Translations under genes and position numbers: made by a program
DNA from: Pectobacterium brasiliense
GTDB taxonomy: Bacteria > Pseudomonadota > Gammaproteobacteria > Enterobacterales > Enterobacteriaceae
Assembly (NCBI RefSeq): GCF_013449685.1
Contig: NZ_JACDSF010000034.1
Span: 1-37,541, forward strand
Reading direction: 5' to 3'
DNA: 37,541 nucleotides
Notes under the pieces: generated by a model
The model's input: only the letters and a program-made list of their open reading frames with translations
Databases searched by the model: none
What the model was told of the DNA's origin: nothing
Shown here: positions 24,892 to 34,470 of the stretch, in pieces
Layout of the letters: every line of letters starts with the position of its first letter
Position numbering within the stretch: position 1 is the stretch's first letter

Positions 24892-26067
24892 ATGAGTGAA
24901 AGTGTGGGAAATCAGGTGCCGCAGACACCACAGAAAAACAAAAAACAGCAGCGCAAACGCGTGTTATCACTGCTGACGTTTATTTTCGTCGTGCTGGGCT
25001 GTGCCTGGCTGGTTTACTGGTTCTTGGTGCTCAGACACCACCAAAGCACCGACGACGCCTACGTCGCAGGCAATCAGATTCAGATCATGGCGCAGGTCAG
25101 CGGCAGCGTCACCCATGTTAACGTCGACAATACCGATTTTGTTAAGCAGGGACAGGTGCTGGTGGAGTTAGATCCGACCGATGCCCAGCAGACGTTTGAA
25201 CGCGCGAAAACCGAGCTGGCCAACAGCGTCCGCCAGACGCACCAGTTGATCATCAATAGTAAGCAGTATCAGGCCAATATTGAGCTGCGCCAAACCGAGC
25301 TGAACAAGGCGCAAAGTGACTTAAGCCGCCGGGAAGCACTCGGCAGCGCCAATGCTATCGGACGTGAAGAAGTGCAGCATGCTCGCGATGCTGTCGCAAC
25401 CGCCAAAGCCGCACTGGAAGTCGCCAGACAGCAATATCAGGCGAATCAGGCAATGATTCTGGATACGCCGCTTGAGAAACAACCCGCCATACAGCAAGCC
25501 TCTGTAGAAATGCGCGATGCCTGGCTGGCGCTACAACGCACCAAGATCGTCAGCCCGATTGACGGCTATGTCTCACGCCGCAGCGTGCAGATTGGGGCGC
25601 GTATCTCTTCGACATCAGCGCTGATGGCCGTCGTTCCTGCCAATCACCTGTGGGTCGATGCGAACTTCAAAGAGACACAGTTAGCCAATATGCGTATCGG
25701 TCAACCGGCTACCGTGATCGCGGATATCTACGGTGACGACGTCGTGTATCAGGGAAAAGTGGTCGGCCTCGATATGGGTACCGGTAGCGCGTTCTCTCTG
25801 CTACCTGCGCAGAACGCGACGGGCAACTGGATCAAGGTCGTGCAGCGCCTACCCGTGCGTATTGAGATCGATCCGAAGCAGGTCGCCGAACATCCGTTGC
25901 GTATCGGCCTGTCCGCGCTGGTTAATGTCGATACCGCTAATACCGAAGGCAGCGCGTTAGCAGAAACGTCACGCACCACACCAGCCTATCAAAGTGATGC
26001 GCTGACGTTGGATCTCACGCCTGTTAATCAGGAAATCAGCGCCATTATTCAGGCAAACGCCGGTTAA
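24892..26067 (+). CDS. emrA: Multidrug efflux membrane-fusion protein EmrA
   Basis: This 391-residue HlyD-family adaptor has a cytoplasmic N-tail, a single transmembrane helix (about 24-46) and then a periplasmic region. There the biotinyl-lipoyl half-motifs STDDAYVAGNQIQIMAQVSGSV and KIVSPIDGYVSRRSVQIGARIS flank a long coiled coil (about 95-205). An in-frame ATG at 24811 would add 27 residues, but the ATG at 24892 follows AGAGAG and gives the family length. It links EmrB to an outer-membrane channel of the TolC type. Confidence 0.95.
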   Translation: MSESVGNQVPQTPQKNKKQQRKRVLSLLTFIFVVLGCAWLVYWFLVLRHHQSTDDAYVAGNQIQIMAQVSGSVTHVNVDNTDFVKQGQVLVELDPTDAQQTFERAKTELANSVRQTHQLIINSKQYQANIELRQTELNKAQSDLSRREALGSANAIGREEVQHARDAVATAKAALEVARQQYQANQAMILDTPLEKQPAIQQASVEMRDAWLALQRTKIVSPIDGYVSRRSVQIGARISSTSALMAVVPANHLWVDANFKETQLANMRIGQPATVIADIYGDDVVYQGKVVGLDMGTGSAFSLLPAQNATGNWIKVVQRLPVRIEIDPKQVAEHPLRIGLSALVNVDTANTEGSALAETSRTTPAYQSDALTLDLTPVNQEISAIIQANAG

Positions 26068-26084
26068 GCGGGCAGGAGAGAAAC

Positions 26085-27620
26085 GTGCAGAGAGAACCGC
26101 TTAAAGGCGCGAGTCTAGCCTGGATGACCGTTGCTCTGTCGCTGGCAACGTTTATGCAGGTGCTGGACTCCACCATCGCCAACGTCGCTATTCCGACCAT
26201 CGCCGGTAATCTGGGTGCGTCCAACTCACAGGGAACGTGGGTCATCACCTCGTTCGGGGTCGCTAACGCCATCTCTATTCCTATTACCGGCTGGCTGGCT
26301 AAACGGTTTGGGGAAGTCCGCCTGTTTTTGTGGTCAACGGCACTCTTCGCTCTGACGTCCTGGCTGTGCGGAATATCCACCAGCCTGGAAATGCTGATTT
26401 TCTCCCGCGTGTTGCAGGGGATTGTCGCTGGGCCGCTGATCCCGCTGTCACAGAGTTTGTTGCTCAGCAATTATCCTCCTGCCAAACGCAGCATCGCTCT
26501 GGCGCTGTGGTCAATGACAGTAGTCGTCGCGCCGATCTGTGGCCCGATTCTGGGCGGCTGGATTAGCGACAACTATCACTGGGGTTGGATATTCTTCATC
26601 AACGTTCCGCTCGGCATCGCCGTGGTATTTATTGCTATGCAAATGCTGCGCGGGCGGGAAACCAAAACCGAGATCAAACCCATCGATACCATCGGGCTGG
26701 CCTTGCTGGTTGTCGGCATCGGCAGCCTCCAGATGATGCTCGACCGCGGAAAAGAGCTGGACTGGTTTAACTCGACGGAAATCATCACCCTGACCGTGGT
26801 GGCGGTGGTTGCAATCGCGTTCCTGATTGTCTGGGAGCTAACCGACGACCACCCGGTGGTGGATTTGTCGCTGTTTAAGTCGCGCAACTTCACCATTGGC
26901 TGTCTGTGTATCAGCCTCGCCTACATGTTTTACTTCGGGGCGATCGTACTCTTGCCGCAGCTGTTGCAGGAGGTGTATGGCTATACCGCCACCTGGGCTG
27001 GGCTGGCATCCGCCCCCGTTGGGCTGATGCCGGTGGTGCTGTCGCCGATCATCGGTCGATTTGCTCCGCGTCTGGATATGCGCAAACTGGTGACGTTCAG
27101 CTTTATCATGTACGCCGTCTGTTTCTACTGGCGAGCGTATACCTTCGAGCCGGGCATGGATTTCGGCGCATCGGCCTGGCCGCAGTTTGTTCAGGGGTTT
27201 GCCGTCGCCTGCTTCTTCATGCCGCTGACGACCATCACGCTGTCAGGCCTTCCGCCGGAACGTTTGGCAGCAGCATCGAGTTTGTCGAACTTTACCCGAA
27301 CGCTGGCGGGCTCGATTGGAACATCGATTACCACCACACTCTGGACACAGCGTGAATCGCTGCACCATGCACACCTGACGGAATCGATCACGCCGTATAA
27401 TCCGATCGCGCAGGAAACGTACCAGCAGCTTCAGGCGATGGGGATGAGCCAAACGCAGGCCTCGGCCTACATCGCAGAGCAGATTACCGCACAGGGGCTG
27501 ATTATCTCCGCCAACGAGATTTTTTGGGCCGCCGCAGCCGTATTCCTGATACTGCTGGTGCTGGTCTGGTTCGCTAAACCGCCCTTTACCACTGGCGGTG
27601 GAGGCGGTGGCGCGCACTAA
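26085..27620 (+). CDS. emrB: Multidrug efflux MFS transporter EmrB
   Basis: This 511-residue DHA2-type transporter has about 14 helices. It carries FMQVLDSTIANVAIPTIAG (motif D1), GWLAKRFGEVRLFLWSTALF (motif A), SRVLQGIVAGPLIPLSQSLLL (motif B) and APICGPILGGWISDNYHW (motif C). The start is a GTG with AGGAG six bases upstream, 17 bases after emrA. The C-terminus ends in a short Gly-rich run. With EmrA it should expel uncouplers and hydrophobic drugs by proton antiport. Confidence 0.95.
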   Translation: MQREPLKGASLAWMTVALSLATFMQVLDSTIANVAIPTIAGNLGASNSQGTWVITSFGVANAISIPITGWLAKRFGEVRLFLWSTALFALTSWLCGISTSLEMLIFSRVLQGIVAGPLIPLSQSLLLSNYPPAKRSIALALWSMTVVVAPICGPILGGWISDNYHWGWIFFINVPLGIAVVFIAMQMLRGRETKTEIKPIDTIGLALLVVGIGSLQMMLDRGKELDWFNSTEIITLTVVAVVAIAFLIVWELTDDHPVVDLSLFKSRNFTIGCLCISLAYMFYFGAIVLLPQLLQEVYGYTATWAGLASAPVGLMPVVLSPIIGRFAPRLDMRKLVTFSFIMYAVCFYWRAYTFEPGMDFGASAWPQFVQGFAVACFFMPLTTITLSGLPPERLAAASSLSNFTRTLAGSIGTSITTTLWTQRESLHHAHLTESITPYNPIAQETYQQLQAMGMSQTQASAYIAEQITAQGLIISANEIFWAAAAVFLILLVLVWFAKPPFTTGGGGGGAH

Positions 27621-27639
27621 CTCGCCGTAAGTTTTCTGT

Positions 27640-27686
27640 CCCCTTCTGTCAGCAACGGGCCGAAGGGGAATTCTCTTTTCCCCTTC
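27640..27686 (+). terminator. Probable terminator region after emrB
   Basis: CCCCTTC (27640-27646) pairs with GAAGGGG (27662-27668), followed by a pyrimidine-rich stretch containing TCTTTTCCCC. The loop is 15 bases, so it is weaker than the proX terminator. Confidence 0.5.
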
Positions 27687-27826
27687 CCACCGTCCCCTGA
27701 TGACTCGAATACATCCCCCATTCTTATAGCGCTGTAGCGAATAAGGATTTACAGATTCGGGATAAACATATTTTCACATTCCGATTACAATGCGCCTCTT
27801 TTATTCGGGGATTACGTGGTTCTTCT

Positions 27827-28234
27827 ATGTCACAGGTTTTACATTTCATTTTGGCAACGGTAGCCATTTTTTTGCTGGCACTGCTCGTCAGTCACGACAG
27901 AAAACGCATCCGCCTGCGCTTTATTGTGCAACTGTTGGTGATTGAAATTTTGCTAGCCTATTTCCTTTTGCATTCCAGCATCGGGCTTAATGCGATTAGT
28001 TCCTTTGCTGGTTTGTTTGAAAAGCTATTATCTTTCGCCAATCAAGGAACCGATTTTGTTTTTGGCGGAATGAACGCACAAGGGCTTTCCTTTATCTTCC
28101 TCAATGTGCTCTGCCCTATCGTCTTTATTTCTGCGCTGATCGGCATTTTGCAGCACTGGCGCATTTTACCGCTGATTATCAAAGGTATCGGCACACTGCT
28201 GTCCAAAGTGAACGCTCGGGTTGCGCAGATATGA
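27827..28234 (+). pseudogene. Truncated NupC-type concentrative nucleoside transporter
   Basis: The 135-residue product follows E. coli NupC from residue 1 to about 130: [52 protein letters not shown] and [41 protein letters not shown]. Full-length members have about 400 residues. After LLSKVN the homology stops, and the frame runs through ARVAQI to a stop inside a hairpin-rich segment. The catalytic core of the family is therefore missing and transport is not expected. The frame re-opens beyond the hairpin segment for about 25 hydrophobic residues, but I do not recognise NupC in them. Confidence 0.8.
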
Positions 28235-28315
28235 ATCTCATCCCTGAGATTCCCCCTTTTAGGGCTGTCGTAAGCGACGTTCAAAAACGTTCCTGACGTT
28301 TTTGTCCATGGCGCA
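28217..28315. repeat. Hairpin-rich segment at the nupC break point, flanked by AACGCT direct repeats
   Basis: The 99 bases lie between AACGCT at 28211-28216 and AACGCT at 28316-28321. They hold GAATCTCA-TCCC-TGAGATTC (28233-28252) and CAAAAACGT-TCCTG-ACGTTTTTG (28282-28304), both perfect stems, and TTGCGC/GCGCAA near the ends (28221-28226 and 28311-28316). This could be a small non-autonomous insertion element or a dispersed intergenic repeat. No second copy is in the window. Confidence 0.5.
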
Positions 28316-28382
28316 AACGCTTTACTCTTCTATCCCATTATCACCGTTCTTGTTCTGTCTATGGGATTACAAACTATATGAA

Positions 28383-28817
28383 TCAGAAAGCGACGCAGGC
28401 GGGAGTATCAATCCGCATGACGGATTCCTGCGCGAAACGTGATTTATAAATGGTACGCAGCGCTTCAATATCACGCTCTTTATCAGCGCCGTGAATCAAC
28501 ATCAGCGCCTTACTGTTCTCTCGGGCAACCACGCCATCGTTCCCCAGCCATTGCCCTTTGGCATCAAACACCGTCAGGCCTTCTTTAAAGCGCGGCGTAA
28601 CGTCACCATCCAAAAACGCTTTCCACTCGGCCTCTGAAATCACCGGGCCAGCGGGACGATTCAAACCAAAATAAAGCGTGGTCTGCACCTGCTTATCGCC
28701 AATCTGACATGCATCAGCGGCTGGCGTAGCGGCAACGGACGAGTGCGGCAGCGAATGGCAACCGCTTACCAGCAATGTACCCAACAGCAACGATACCGCG
28801 ATAACTTTCTGCTTCAT
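28383..28817 (-). CDS. DUF3574-type lipoprotein
   Basis: This 144-residue protein has a lipoprotein signal (KQKVIAVSLLLGTLLVSG before Cys), so it should be lipid-anchored. The mature part resembles the DUF3574 family (QTTLYFGLNRPAGPVISEAEWKAFLDGDVTPRFKEGLTVFDAKGQW). Function is unknown. I chose the ATG at 28817 because AGAGGA precedes it and it places the basic n-region correctly; an upstream in-frame start at 28832 is less suitable. It stands alone downstream of yfiF on the same strand. Confidence 0.8.
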   Translation of the reverse strand: MKQKVIAVSLLLGTLLVSGCHSLPHSSVAATPAADACQIGDKQVQTTLYFGLNRPAGPVISEAEWKAFLDGDVTPRFKEGLTVFDAKGQWLGNDGVVARENSKALMLIHGADKERDIEALRTIYKSRFAQESVMRIDTPACVAF

Positions 28818-28886
28818 CAATCGTCCTCTCATCCGTGGTTACACCGACTCAGGGAGCCAATTCTCCCTGTGCGTCGATGCGTGATA

Positions 28887-30038
28887 TCAGGCCTGATTCT
28901 GTCGCCACCACTCGGACAGCAAAATGCCCGTTGCGACCGAAATATTCAGACTTTCAACTTTACCGGTGCCGCCGATAGAGACTTTTACATCACCCTGTTG
29001 CCAGGCGCTATCCGACAGACCATCGCCTTCCTGGCCCAGCACGATCACAGTTTTCGCCGGAAGCGTCGCTTGCGACAATGCCGTACCTTTATGGCTGGAG
29101 GTGGTCACGATGGTATAGCCTGCGTTACGGAACGCCGTCAGCACGGACAGGAAATCGTCAGCGTTAATCGCTTTAACGTGTTCCGCACCACCTTCTGCCG
29201 TACGCACGGCCGCGCCGGATTCCAGCAGCGCCGCATCCTGCACCAGAATACCTTTCACGCCGAAATGCGCGCAGCTGCGCATAATGCCGCCGAGGTTGTG
29301 CGGGTTACCCACATCTTCCAGCGCCAGCACACAGTCGTGCTCGCCAGCCGTTTTCAGGTACTCACGCACATCCAGTCCCTGACGCTTTTTAATCAGGAAG
29401 CAGACACCGCCGTGGTGCTCAGTGCCGGAAGCCTTAATCAGCTCGTCCTCTTCCACAACGTGGTAAGCCTTGCGGTTTGCCGCCATCCAGCGCAGTGCAT
29501 CGCGGAAACGCGGCGTCACTTCTTGCAGGAACCAGGCACGAACGATCACTTCAGAGCGGTTTTTAAACAGCGCCTGACAGGCATTTTCACCGTAGACACG
29601 AGTTTCTTCCTGACGCTGGCGACGCAACTGCTCAGGATCGATATGGCTTTTGCCAGTGATCCCGCCATGGTCCGGCGTTTCACTGTCGCTCGGCGCACGA
29701 GACACGGTTTTCCACGGGGATTCATACCCTCCCGTCTCTTCACCGCGTGGACGACGCGGACGATCACCACTACGTTCATTACGATCTTTATTGCCCCACG
29801 GCGATTTCGCATTGCTATCGCCGTCGCGGGACGGATTTTCCCGGGCATAGCGCGGGTTAACGTCGCGCGGATGCTTCGGCTTTTCGCGTTGATCGCGAGA
29901 GCCACCGCCATCACGCCGATCGCCACGGCGATCTTTGTCAGCTGGGCGCTTGTTTTTATTCTCTTTCTCGCCCTCATCATCACTGCGGACGTACATCACA
30001 CGGACTTTGCCGCTTTTACTATTGAATGAATCGCTCAT
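28887..30038 (-). CDS. yfiF: SPOUT-family (TrmH-type) RNA methyltransferase YfiF
   Basis: This 383-residue protein is E. coli YfiF-like. An N-terminal tail of about 120 residues is highly charged and rich in Arg, Asp, Gly and Pro, and is longer than in E. coli. It is followed by the substrate-binding domain ([43 protein letters not shown]) and the knotted SAM-binding domain with [28 protein letters not shown] and [24 protein letters not shown] at 30050 is open, but the ATG at 30038 has GGAGAG upstream. The target RNA nucleotide is not known. It is divergent from trxC as in E. coli. Confidence 0.92.
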   Translation of the reverse strand: MSDSFNSKSGKVRVMYVRSDDEGEKENKNKRPADKDRRGDRRDGGGSRDQREKPKHPRDVNPRYARENPSRDGDSNAKSPWGNKDRNERSGDRPRRPRGEETGGYESPWKTVSRAPSDSETPDHGGITGKSHIDPEQLRRQRQEETRVYGENACQALFKNRSEVIVRAWFLQEVTPRFRDALRWMAANRKAYHVVEEDELIKASGTEHHGGVCFLIKKRQGLDVREYLKTAGEHDCVLALEDVGNPHNLGGIMRSCAHFGVKGILVQDAALLESGAAVRTAEGGAEHVKAINADDFLSVLTAFRNAGYTIVTTSSHKGTALSQATLPAKTVIVLGQEGDGLSDSAWQQGDVKVSIGGTGKVESLNISVATGILLSEWWRQNQA

Positions 30039-30287
30039 TGTTCTCTCCACCTACGCGCTGGGCGCGAAGATTACCTTATGTACACCCGCTTAGCCACACG
30101 CTTGTGGTAAAAGAGCGCTAACAGTCAGAAGCTATTGTAGCTATTGGGCAAACCACGTTGTTGCCATAATGTCTCCCCACCATAATTTATTCACGCTTAA
30201 GCAACATGCCGTTGACTTTCCAATGCCGCATTGCGCGCATTTTATCAGCGACATCTTTATTTTAGCCCTTTTATCTGAGGCCCTGTT

Positions 30288-30707
30288 ATGAATACGGTAT
30301 GTGGATCTTGCCAAACAACCAATCGCCTGCCAGAAGAGCGTGTTGATGACCATGCAAAGTGTGGTCGTTGCGGAGAAACCTTATTCAGCGGTGACGTTAC
30401 CAATGCCACAGAAGCGACGCTCGATAAGCTGTTACAGGACGATCTTCCCGTCGTGATCGATTTCTGGGCCCCTTGGTGTGGCCCCTGCATCAACTTTGCT
30501 CCGGTGTTTGAAAACGTTGCGCAAGAGCGTAGCGGGAAAGTCCGCTTTATTAAGGTCAATACCGAAGCCGAACCGGCACTCAGCGCACGTTTCCGCATCC
30601 GCAGTATTCCAACCCTCATGATCTTTAAACAGGGCCAGATGGTCGATATCCTCAACGGCGCACTGCCAAAAGCACAGTTCGAGAGCTGGCTGGACGAATC
30701 GCTGTAG
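30288..30707 (+). CDS. trxC: Thioredoxin 2
   Basis: This 139-residue cytoplasmic thioredoxin has an N-terminal zinc-binding domain (CGSC at 5-8, CGRC at 25-28) and a thioredoxin fold with the active site WAPWCGPC and the cis-Pro loop [10 protein letters not shown]. The zinc domain is the mark of TrxC. E. coli trxC is under OxyR control; I see no certain OxyR site here. A terminator follows seven bases after the stop. Confidence 0.95.
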   Translation: MNTVCGSCQTTNRLPEERVDDHAKCGRCGETLFSGDVTNATEATLDKLLQDDLPVVIDFWAPWCGPCINFAPVFENVAQERSGKVRFIKVNTEAEPALSARFRIRSIPTLMIFKQGQMVDILNGALPKAQFESWLDESL

Positions 30708-30713
30708 AGAATT

Positions 30714-30751
30714 AGGGTAGGAGCATAGGTATTATTGCCTCCTACCCTTTT
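30714..30751 (+). terminator. Intrinsic terminator of trxC
   Basis: AGGGTAGGAG (30714-30723) pairs perfectly with CTCCTACCCT (30739-30748), followed by a short T run. Confidence 0.8.
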
Positions 30752-30889
30752 GGTCAACCCGCCTGTCGATTAGAATGTCGCCTTTCTGAATCAGCTTCTC
30801 AATGATGAAAACGAAGCCGATTCGTTGCAGAATCTCATGGCGTCATTTATTTCATGCTCAACCATCCTTTAATGGTCAACCGTCCCCTC

Positions 30890-31603
30890 ATGGACAATGC
30901 CGTACTCCGTCTGCGCCAGCAACGTCTTGAGCAGTCAACCAAACCGTTCCGCGCCCGTGGCTGCCGCGTAGTACGCTGTCAGCAGTGTTTATTACCCGCA
31001 ACTAACTGCCTGTGCCACACCATTCAGGCCCAGCAATCTCGCAGCCGATTCTGTCTGGTAATGTTCGATACCGAGCCGCTAAAGCCAAGCAATACCGGAC
31101 GTCTTATCGCCGATATTCTCCCTGAGACACAGGCGTTTCGCTGGTCACGCACCGAGCCCGATCCCGAGTTGCTTGCTGCCCTGCAAAACCCAGACGTTCA
31201 GCCGTATCTGGTTTTCCTTGCCGATGCCGCCGAAGCAGGACGTCAGGTGTTTCACCAGCTTCCCGTAACGGAAAAGCCCGCGCTATTTGTCTTACTCGAT
31301 GGTACGTGGCCGGAAGCGCGTAAAATGTTCCGCAAAAGCCCTTATCTGGACAACCTGCCGATCCTGTCACTGAATGTAGAGGCACTCTCCCGTTATCAGC
31401 TGCGCGAAGCCAGTAGCGCAGGGCAGCACTGCACTGCCGAAATTGCCATCGCCCTGCTCGCGCAGGCGGGGGATATCGTCGCGGCCGACGCGCTATCACA
31501 GCATTTTGACCGTTTCCGACGACACTATCTGGCGGGGAAATCACACCACAGCTTGCGGGAAAATTTACCCATCGTCACAACACAAGCGGCAGAAAGCGTT
31601 TAG
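30890..31603 (+). CDS. tapT: tRNA-uridine aminocarboxypropyltransferase TapT (DTW domain, YfiP)
   Basis: The DTW-domain protein makes acp3U at position 47 of tRNAs, transferring the aminocarboxypropyl group from SAM. The signature DGTWPEARKMFRKSPYL (about 145-165) is present, with cysteines in RCQQCLLPATNCLC and MFDTEPLKPSNTGRLIADIL typical of the E. coli protein. Three in-frame ATGs begin the frame (30854, 30872, 30890), none with a strong ribosome binding site. I chose the third because it reproduces the E. coli N-terminus and length; the first would add 12 residues. The next gene, pka, follows 32 bases later. Confidence 0.9.
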   Translation: MDNAVLRLRQQRLEQSTKPFRARGCRVVRCQQCLLPATNCLCHTIQAQQSRSRFCLVMFDTEPLKPSNTGRLIADILPETQAFRWSRTEPDPELLAALQNPDVQPYLVFLADAAEAGRQVFHQLPVTEKPALFVLLDGTWPEARKMFRKSPYLDNLPILSLNVEALSRYQLREASSAGQHCTAEIAIALLAQAGDIVAADALSQHFDRFRRHYLAGKSHHSLRENLPIVTTQAAESV

Positions 31604-31635
31604 TATCAAAGGGGATTGATCTAAAGGAGTGACGC

Positions 31636-34284
31636 ATGAGCCAGCGCGGATTGGAAGCACTGTTACGCCCTAAGTCTATCGCCGTTCTCGGCGCGTCAGA
31701 AAAGCCGGGACGAGCCGGTTTTCTGATGATGAAAAATCTGCTGGACGGCCATTTCAGCGGCCCCGTGCTGCCTGTTACGCCGAAATATCGTGCCGTTTGC
31801 GGCGTTCTGGCCTACCCGACGGTCACCAGTCTGCCGATGACGCCCGATCTTGCCGTGATTTGCACCAACGCCAGCCGTAATCTGACGCTGTTAGAGGAAC
31901 TGGGACAGAAAGGCTGCAAAACCGTCATCATTCTCTCCGCGCCGCCGACCCAGTTCAGCCAATTAAAGGCCTGCGCCGTGCGCTATCACATGCGCCTACT
32001 TGGCCCCAACAGCCTCGGGCTACTCGCGCCCTGGCAAGGCCTGAATGCCAGTTTCTCCCCTGTCCCGATTATGAAAGGAAAACTAGCGTTTATCTCGCAG
32101 TCGGCCGCCGTGTCCAACACCATACTGGACTGGGCGCAGCAGCGCGGTATTGGCTTTTCCTATTTCATCGCCCTAGGCGACAGCCTGGATATCGATGTCG
32201 ACGACCTGTTAGATTTTCTGGCACGTGATGGCAAAACCAGTGCGATTCTGCTGCATCTGGAACATATTAGCGATGCGCGCCGCTTTCTTTCTGCTTCTCG
32301 TAGCGCATCCCGAAACAAACAGATACTGGTGATAAAAAGCGGGCGCAGTCAGCAGGCACAGCAGTTGCTGAATGATCAGCGCCACGGTCTGGATGCCGCG
32401 TATGATGCAGCCATTCAACGCGCTGGCTTACTGCGGGTACGCGATACGCATGAGCTTTTTTCCGCAGTGGAAACCTTAAGCCACCTGCGGCCGCTGCGCG
32501 GTGAACGTTTAATGCTGGTGAGCAATGGCGCATCACCCGCCGCACAGGCGCTGGATCAGCTCCTCAGCCGACAAGGCAAACTGGCACAGCTCAGCGAGGC
32601 GACCCGACAAGCACTACAAGAAACGCTGCCGCCAACCGTCACGATTGGCAATCCACTCGATCTGCGTGATGACGCGACAGCAGCACGCTATCAGGCAGCG
32701 GTTTCGGTATTACTGGACAGCGATGAAGTCGATGCACTCTTGATCATTCACGCGCCCAGCGCCGCCGCCCCCAGTACCGATAGCGCTGCACAATTGATTA
32801 CGCTCTTCCAACAGCATCCGCGTGGGAAGAGAACTACGCTACTGACCAACTGGTGTGGTGAATTCTCCTCGCAGGAAGCACGACGTTTGTTTAACGACGC
32901 AGGCATTCCGACCTATCGCACGCCGGAAGGCGCGGTAACGGCATTTATGCATATCGTCGAATATCGGCGTAATCAGAAACAGCTAAAGGAAACCCCAGCG
33001 CTGCCGCTGAATTTAGGCATCAACGCCAGTCAGGCACATGCGCTGATTCATCAGGCGCTGTCAGATGGCGTGACGCAGCTCGATACGCATGAAGTTCAAC
33101 CCATCCTGCAAGCCTACGGTTTGGATACGCTACCCACCTGGATCGCGGACGACAGCGCAGAGGCCGTCCATATCGCCGAACAAATTGGCTACCCAGTTGC
33201 GATTAAGCTGAGATCGCCCGATATTCCACATAAGTCGGAAGTTCAGGGCGTCATGCTGTATCTGAGAACCGCCAGAGAAGTCCAGCAGGCGGCCGATGCT
33301 ATTCTTGACCGAGTGAAACGTACCTACCCACAGGCACGCATTTACGGCCTGCTCGTGCAGAGCATGGCAAATCGTGCCGGTGCGCAGGAGCTTAGGATTG
33401 CCGTCGAGCAGGATCCCGTTTTCGGTCCACTGATTATGCTAGGAGAAGGCGGCGTTGAGTGGCGAGAAAAACAGGCTGCCGTTGCCCTGCCTCCGCTGAA
33501 TATGACGCTGGCCCGTTATTTGGTGCTGCAAGCGGTAAAAGGCGGAAAGATTCGAGAATACAGCGCATTGCGTCCACTGGACATTCCCGCGCTCAGCCGC
33601 TTGCTGGTTCAGGTATCCAACCTGATTCTCGACTGCCCTGAAATTTCCCGGCTAGATATTCATCCTCTGCTGGCATCCGGGGACACCTTTACGCTGCTGG
33701 ATGTCACGCTACATCTGACGCCGTTCAGTGGCGATCCGCAGTCAAGGCTGGCAATCCGCCCTTATCCACACGAGTTGGAAGAAACGGTTACCCTCAAAAA
33801 CGGTGATAGCTGTCTGTTCCGACCCATTTTGCCGGAAGATGAACCGCTGCTCAGTTCGTTCATTGCAAGAGTGACGAAAGAAGATCTGTATTACCGTTAT
33901 TTCAGCGAAATTAATGAATTTACTCACGAAGACTTAGCCAATATGACACAAATTGACTACGATCGTGAGATGGCATTCGTTGCCGTGCGCCAGCTCGGCG
34001 AGGAGAGTGAAATTATTGGCGTGACGCGTGCGATTTCCGATCCAGATAATACGGATGCAGAATTTGCCGTGCTGGTGCGCTCCGATCTAAAAGGGCTGGG
34101 CCTTGGCAGACGCCTGTTGGAAAAGCTGATTGATTATGCCAAAGCGCATGGTCTCTCCCGCTTGACCGGCATCACCATGCCGCATAATCAAGACATGATT
34201 CAGCTGTCCAAAAAGCTCGGTTTTCACATCGACGTACAATTAGAAGAGGGAATTGTGACGCTGGCATTGCCGCTGAAGAATTGA
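31636..34284 (+). CDS. pka: Protein lysine acetyltransferase Pka (PatZ/YfiQ)
   Basis: This 882-residue protein is close to the 886 of E. coli. It has an N-terminal ADP-forming acyl-CoA synthetase-like region: CoA-binding domain GLEALLRPKSIAVLGASEKPGRAG, ligase domain, and ATP-grasp domain near 470-690 with YPVAIKLRSPDIPHKSE. It is followed by a C-terminal GNAT domain (about 725-880) with the acetyl-CoA loop LKGLGLGRRLLEKL. It acetylates acetyl-CoA synthetase and other proteins from acetyl-CoA. GGAG precedes the ATG. It is probably co-transcribed with tapT. Confidence 0.95.
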   Translation: MSQRGLEALLRPKSIAVLGASEKPGRAGFLMMKNLLDGHFSGPVLPVTPKYRAVCGVLAYPTVTSLPMTPDLAVICTNASRNLTLLEELGQKGCKTVIILSAPPTQFSQLKACAVRYHMRLLGPNSLGLLAPWQGLNASFSPVPIMKGKLAFISQSAAVSNTILDWAQQRGIGFSYFIALGDSLDIDVDDLLDFLARDGKTSAILLHLEHISDARRFLSASRSASRNKQILVIKSGRSQQAQQLLNDQRHGLDAAYDAAIQRAGLLRVRDTHELFSAVETLSHLRPLRGERLMLVSNGASPAAQALDQLLSRQGKLAQLSEATRQALQETLPPTVTIGNPLDLRDDATAARYQAAVSVLLDSDEVDALLIIHAPSAAAPSTDSAAQLITLFQQHPRGKRTTLLTNWCGEFSSQEARRLFNDAGIPTYRTPEGAVTAFMHIVEYRRNQKQLKETPALPLNLGINASQAHALIHQALSDGVTQLDTHEVQPILQAYGLDTLPTWIADDSAEAVHIAEQIGYPVAIKLRSPDIPHKSEVQGVMLYLRTAREVQQAADAILDRVKRTYPQARIYGLLVQSMANRAGAQELRIAVEQDPVFGPLIMLGEGGVEWREKQAAVALPPLNMTLARYLVLQAVKGGKIREYSALRPLDIPALSRLLVQVSNLILDCPEISRLDIHPLLASGDTFTLLDVTLHLTPFSGDPQSRLAIRPYPHELEETVTLKNGDSCLFRPILPEDEPLLSSFIARVTKEDLYYRYFSEINEFTHEDLANMTQIDYDREMAFVAVRQLGEESEIIGVTRAISDPDNTDAEFAVLVRSDLKGLGLGRRLLEKLIDYAKAHGLSRLTGITMPHNQDMIQLSKKLGFHIDVQLEEGIVTLALPLKN

Positions 34285-34470
34285 TAGCAAGACGTGACAT
34301 GGCTCTTGCAACGGGAATTGTGATACCGATTCAATGGCAAAACAGACTCACAACAGCCGAAAAGTAATGGTATTATCGCCCATTCGGCTACTCCTTAACT
34401 TTTGATAATATACCCTAATACAGCTCGACGTATGGTGGGTATAAACTGATGAGAGAAGAAACGCACTGTG

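Noticed and set aside
28211-28321. Excision of the hairpin segment restoring an intact nupC
   Set aside because: Joining at AACGCT keeps the frame, but the following residues (ALLFYPIITVLVLSMGLQTI, then stop) do not resemble the NupC continuation, so restoration is not supported.
28743-30029. 428-codon plus-strand open frame
   Set aside because: It lies antisense to the clear SPOUT methyltransferase yfiF. The product is Arg/Thr/Ile-rich with no recognisable domain and arises from the low-complexity codons of the real gene.
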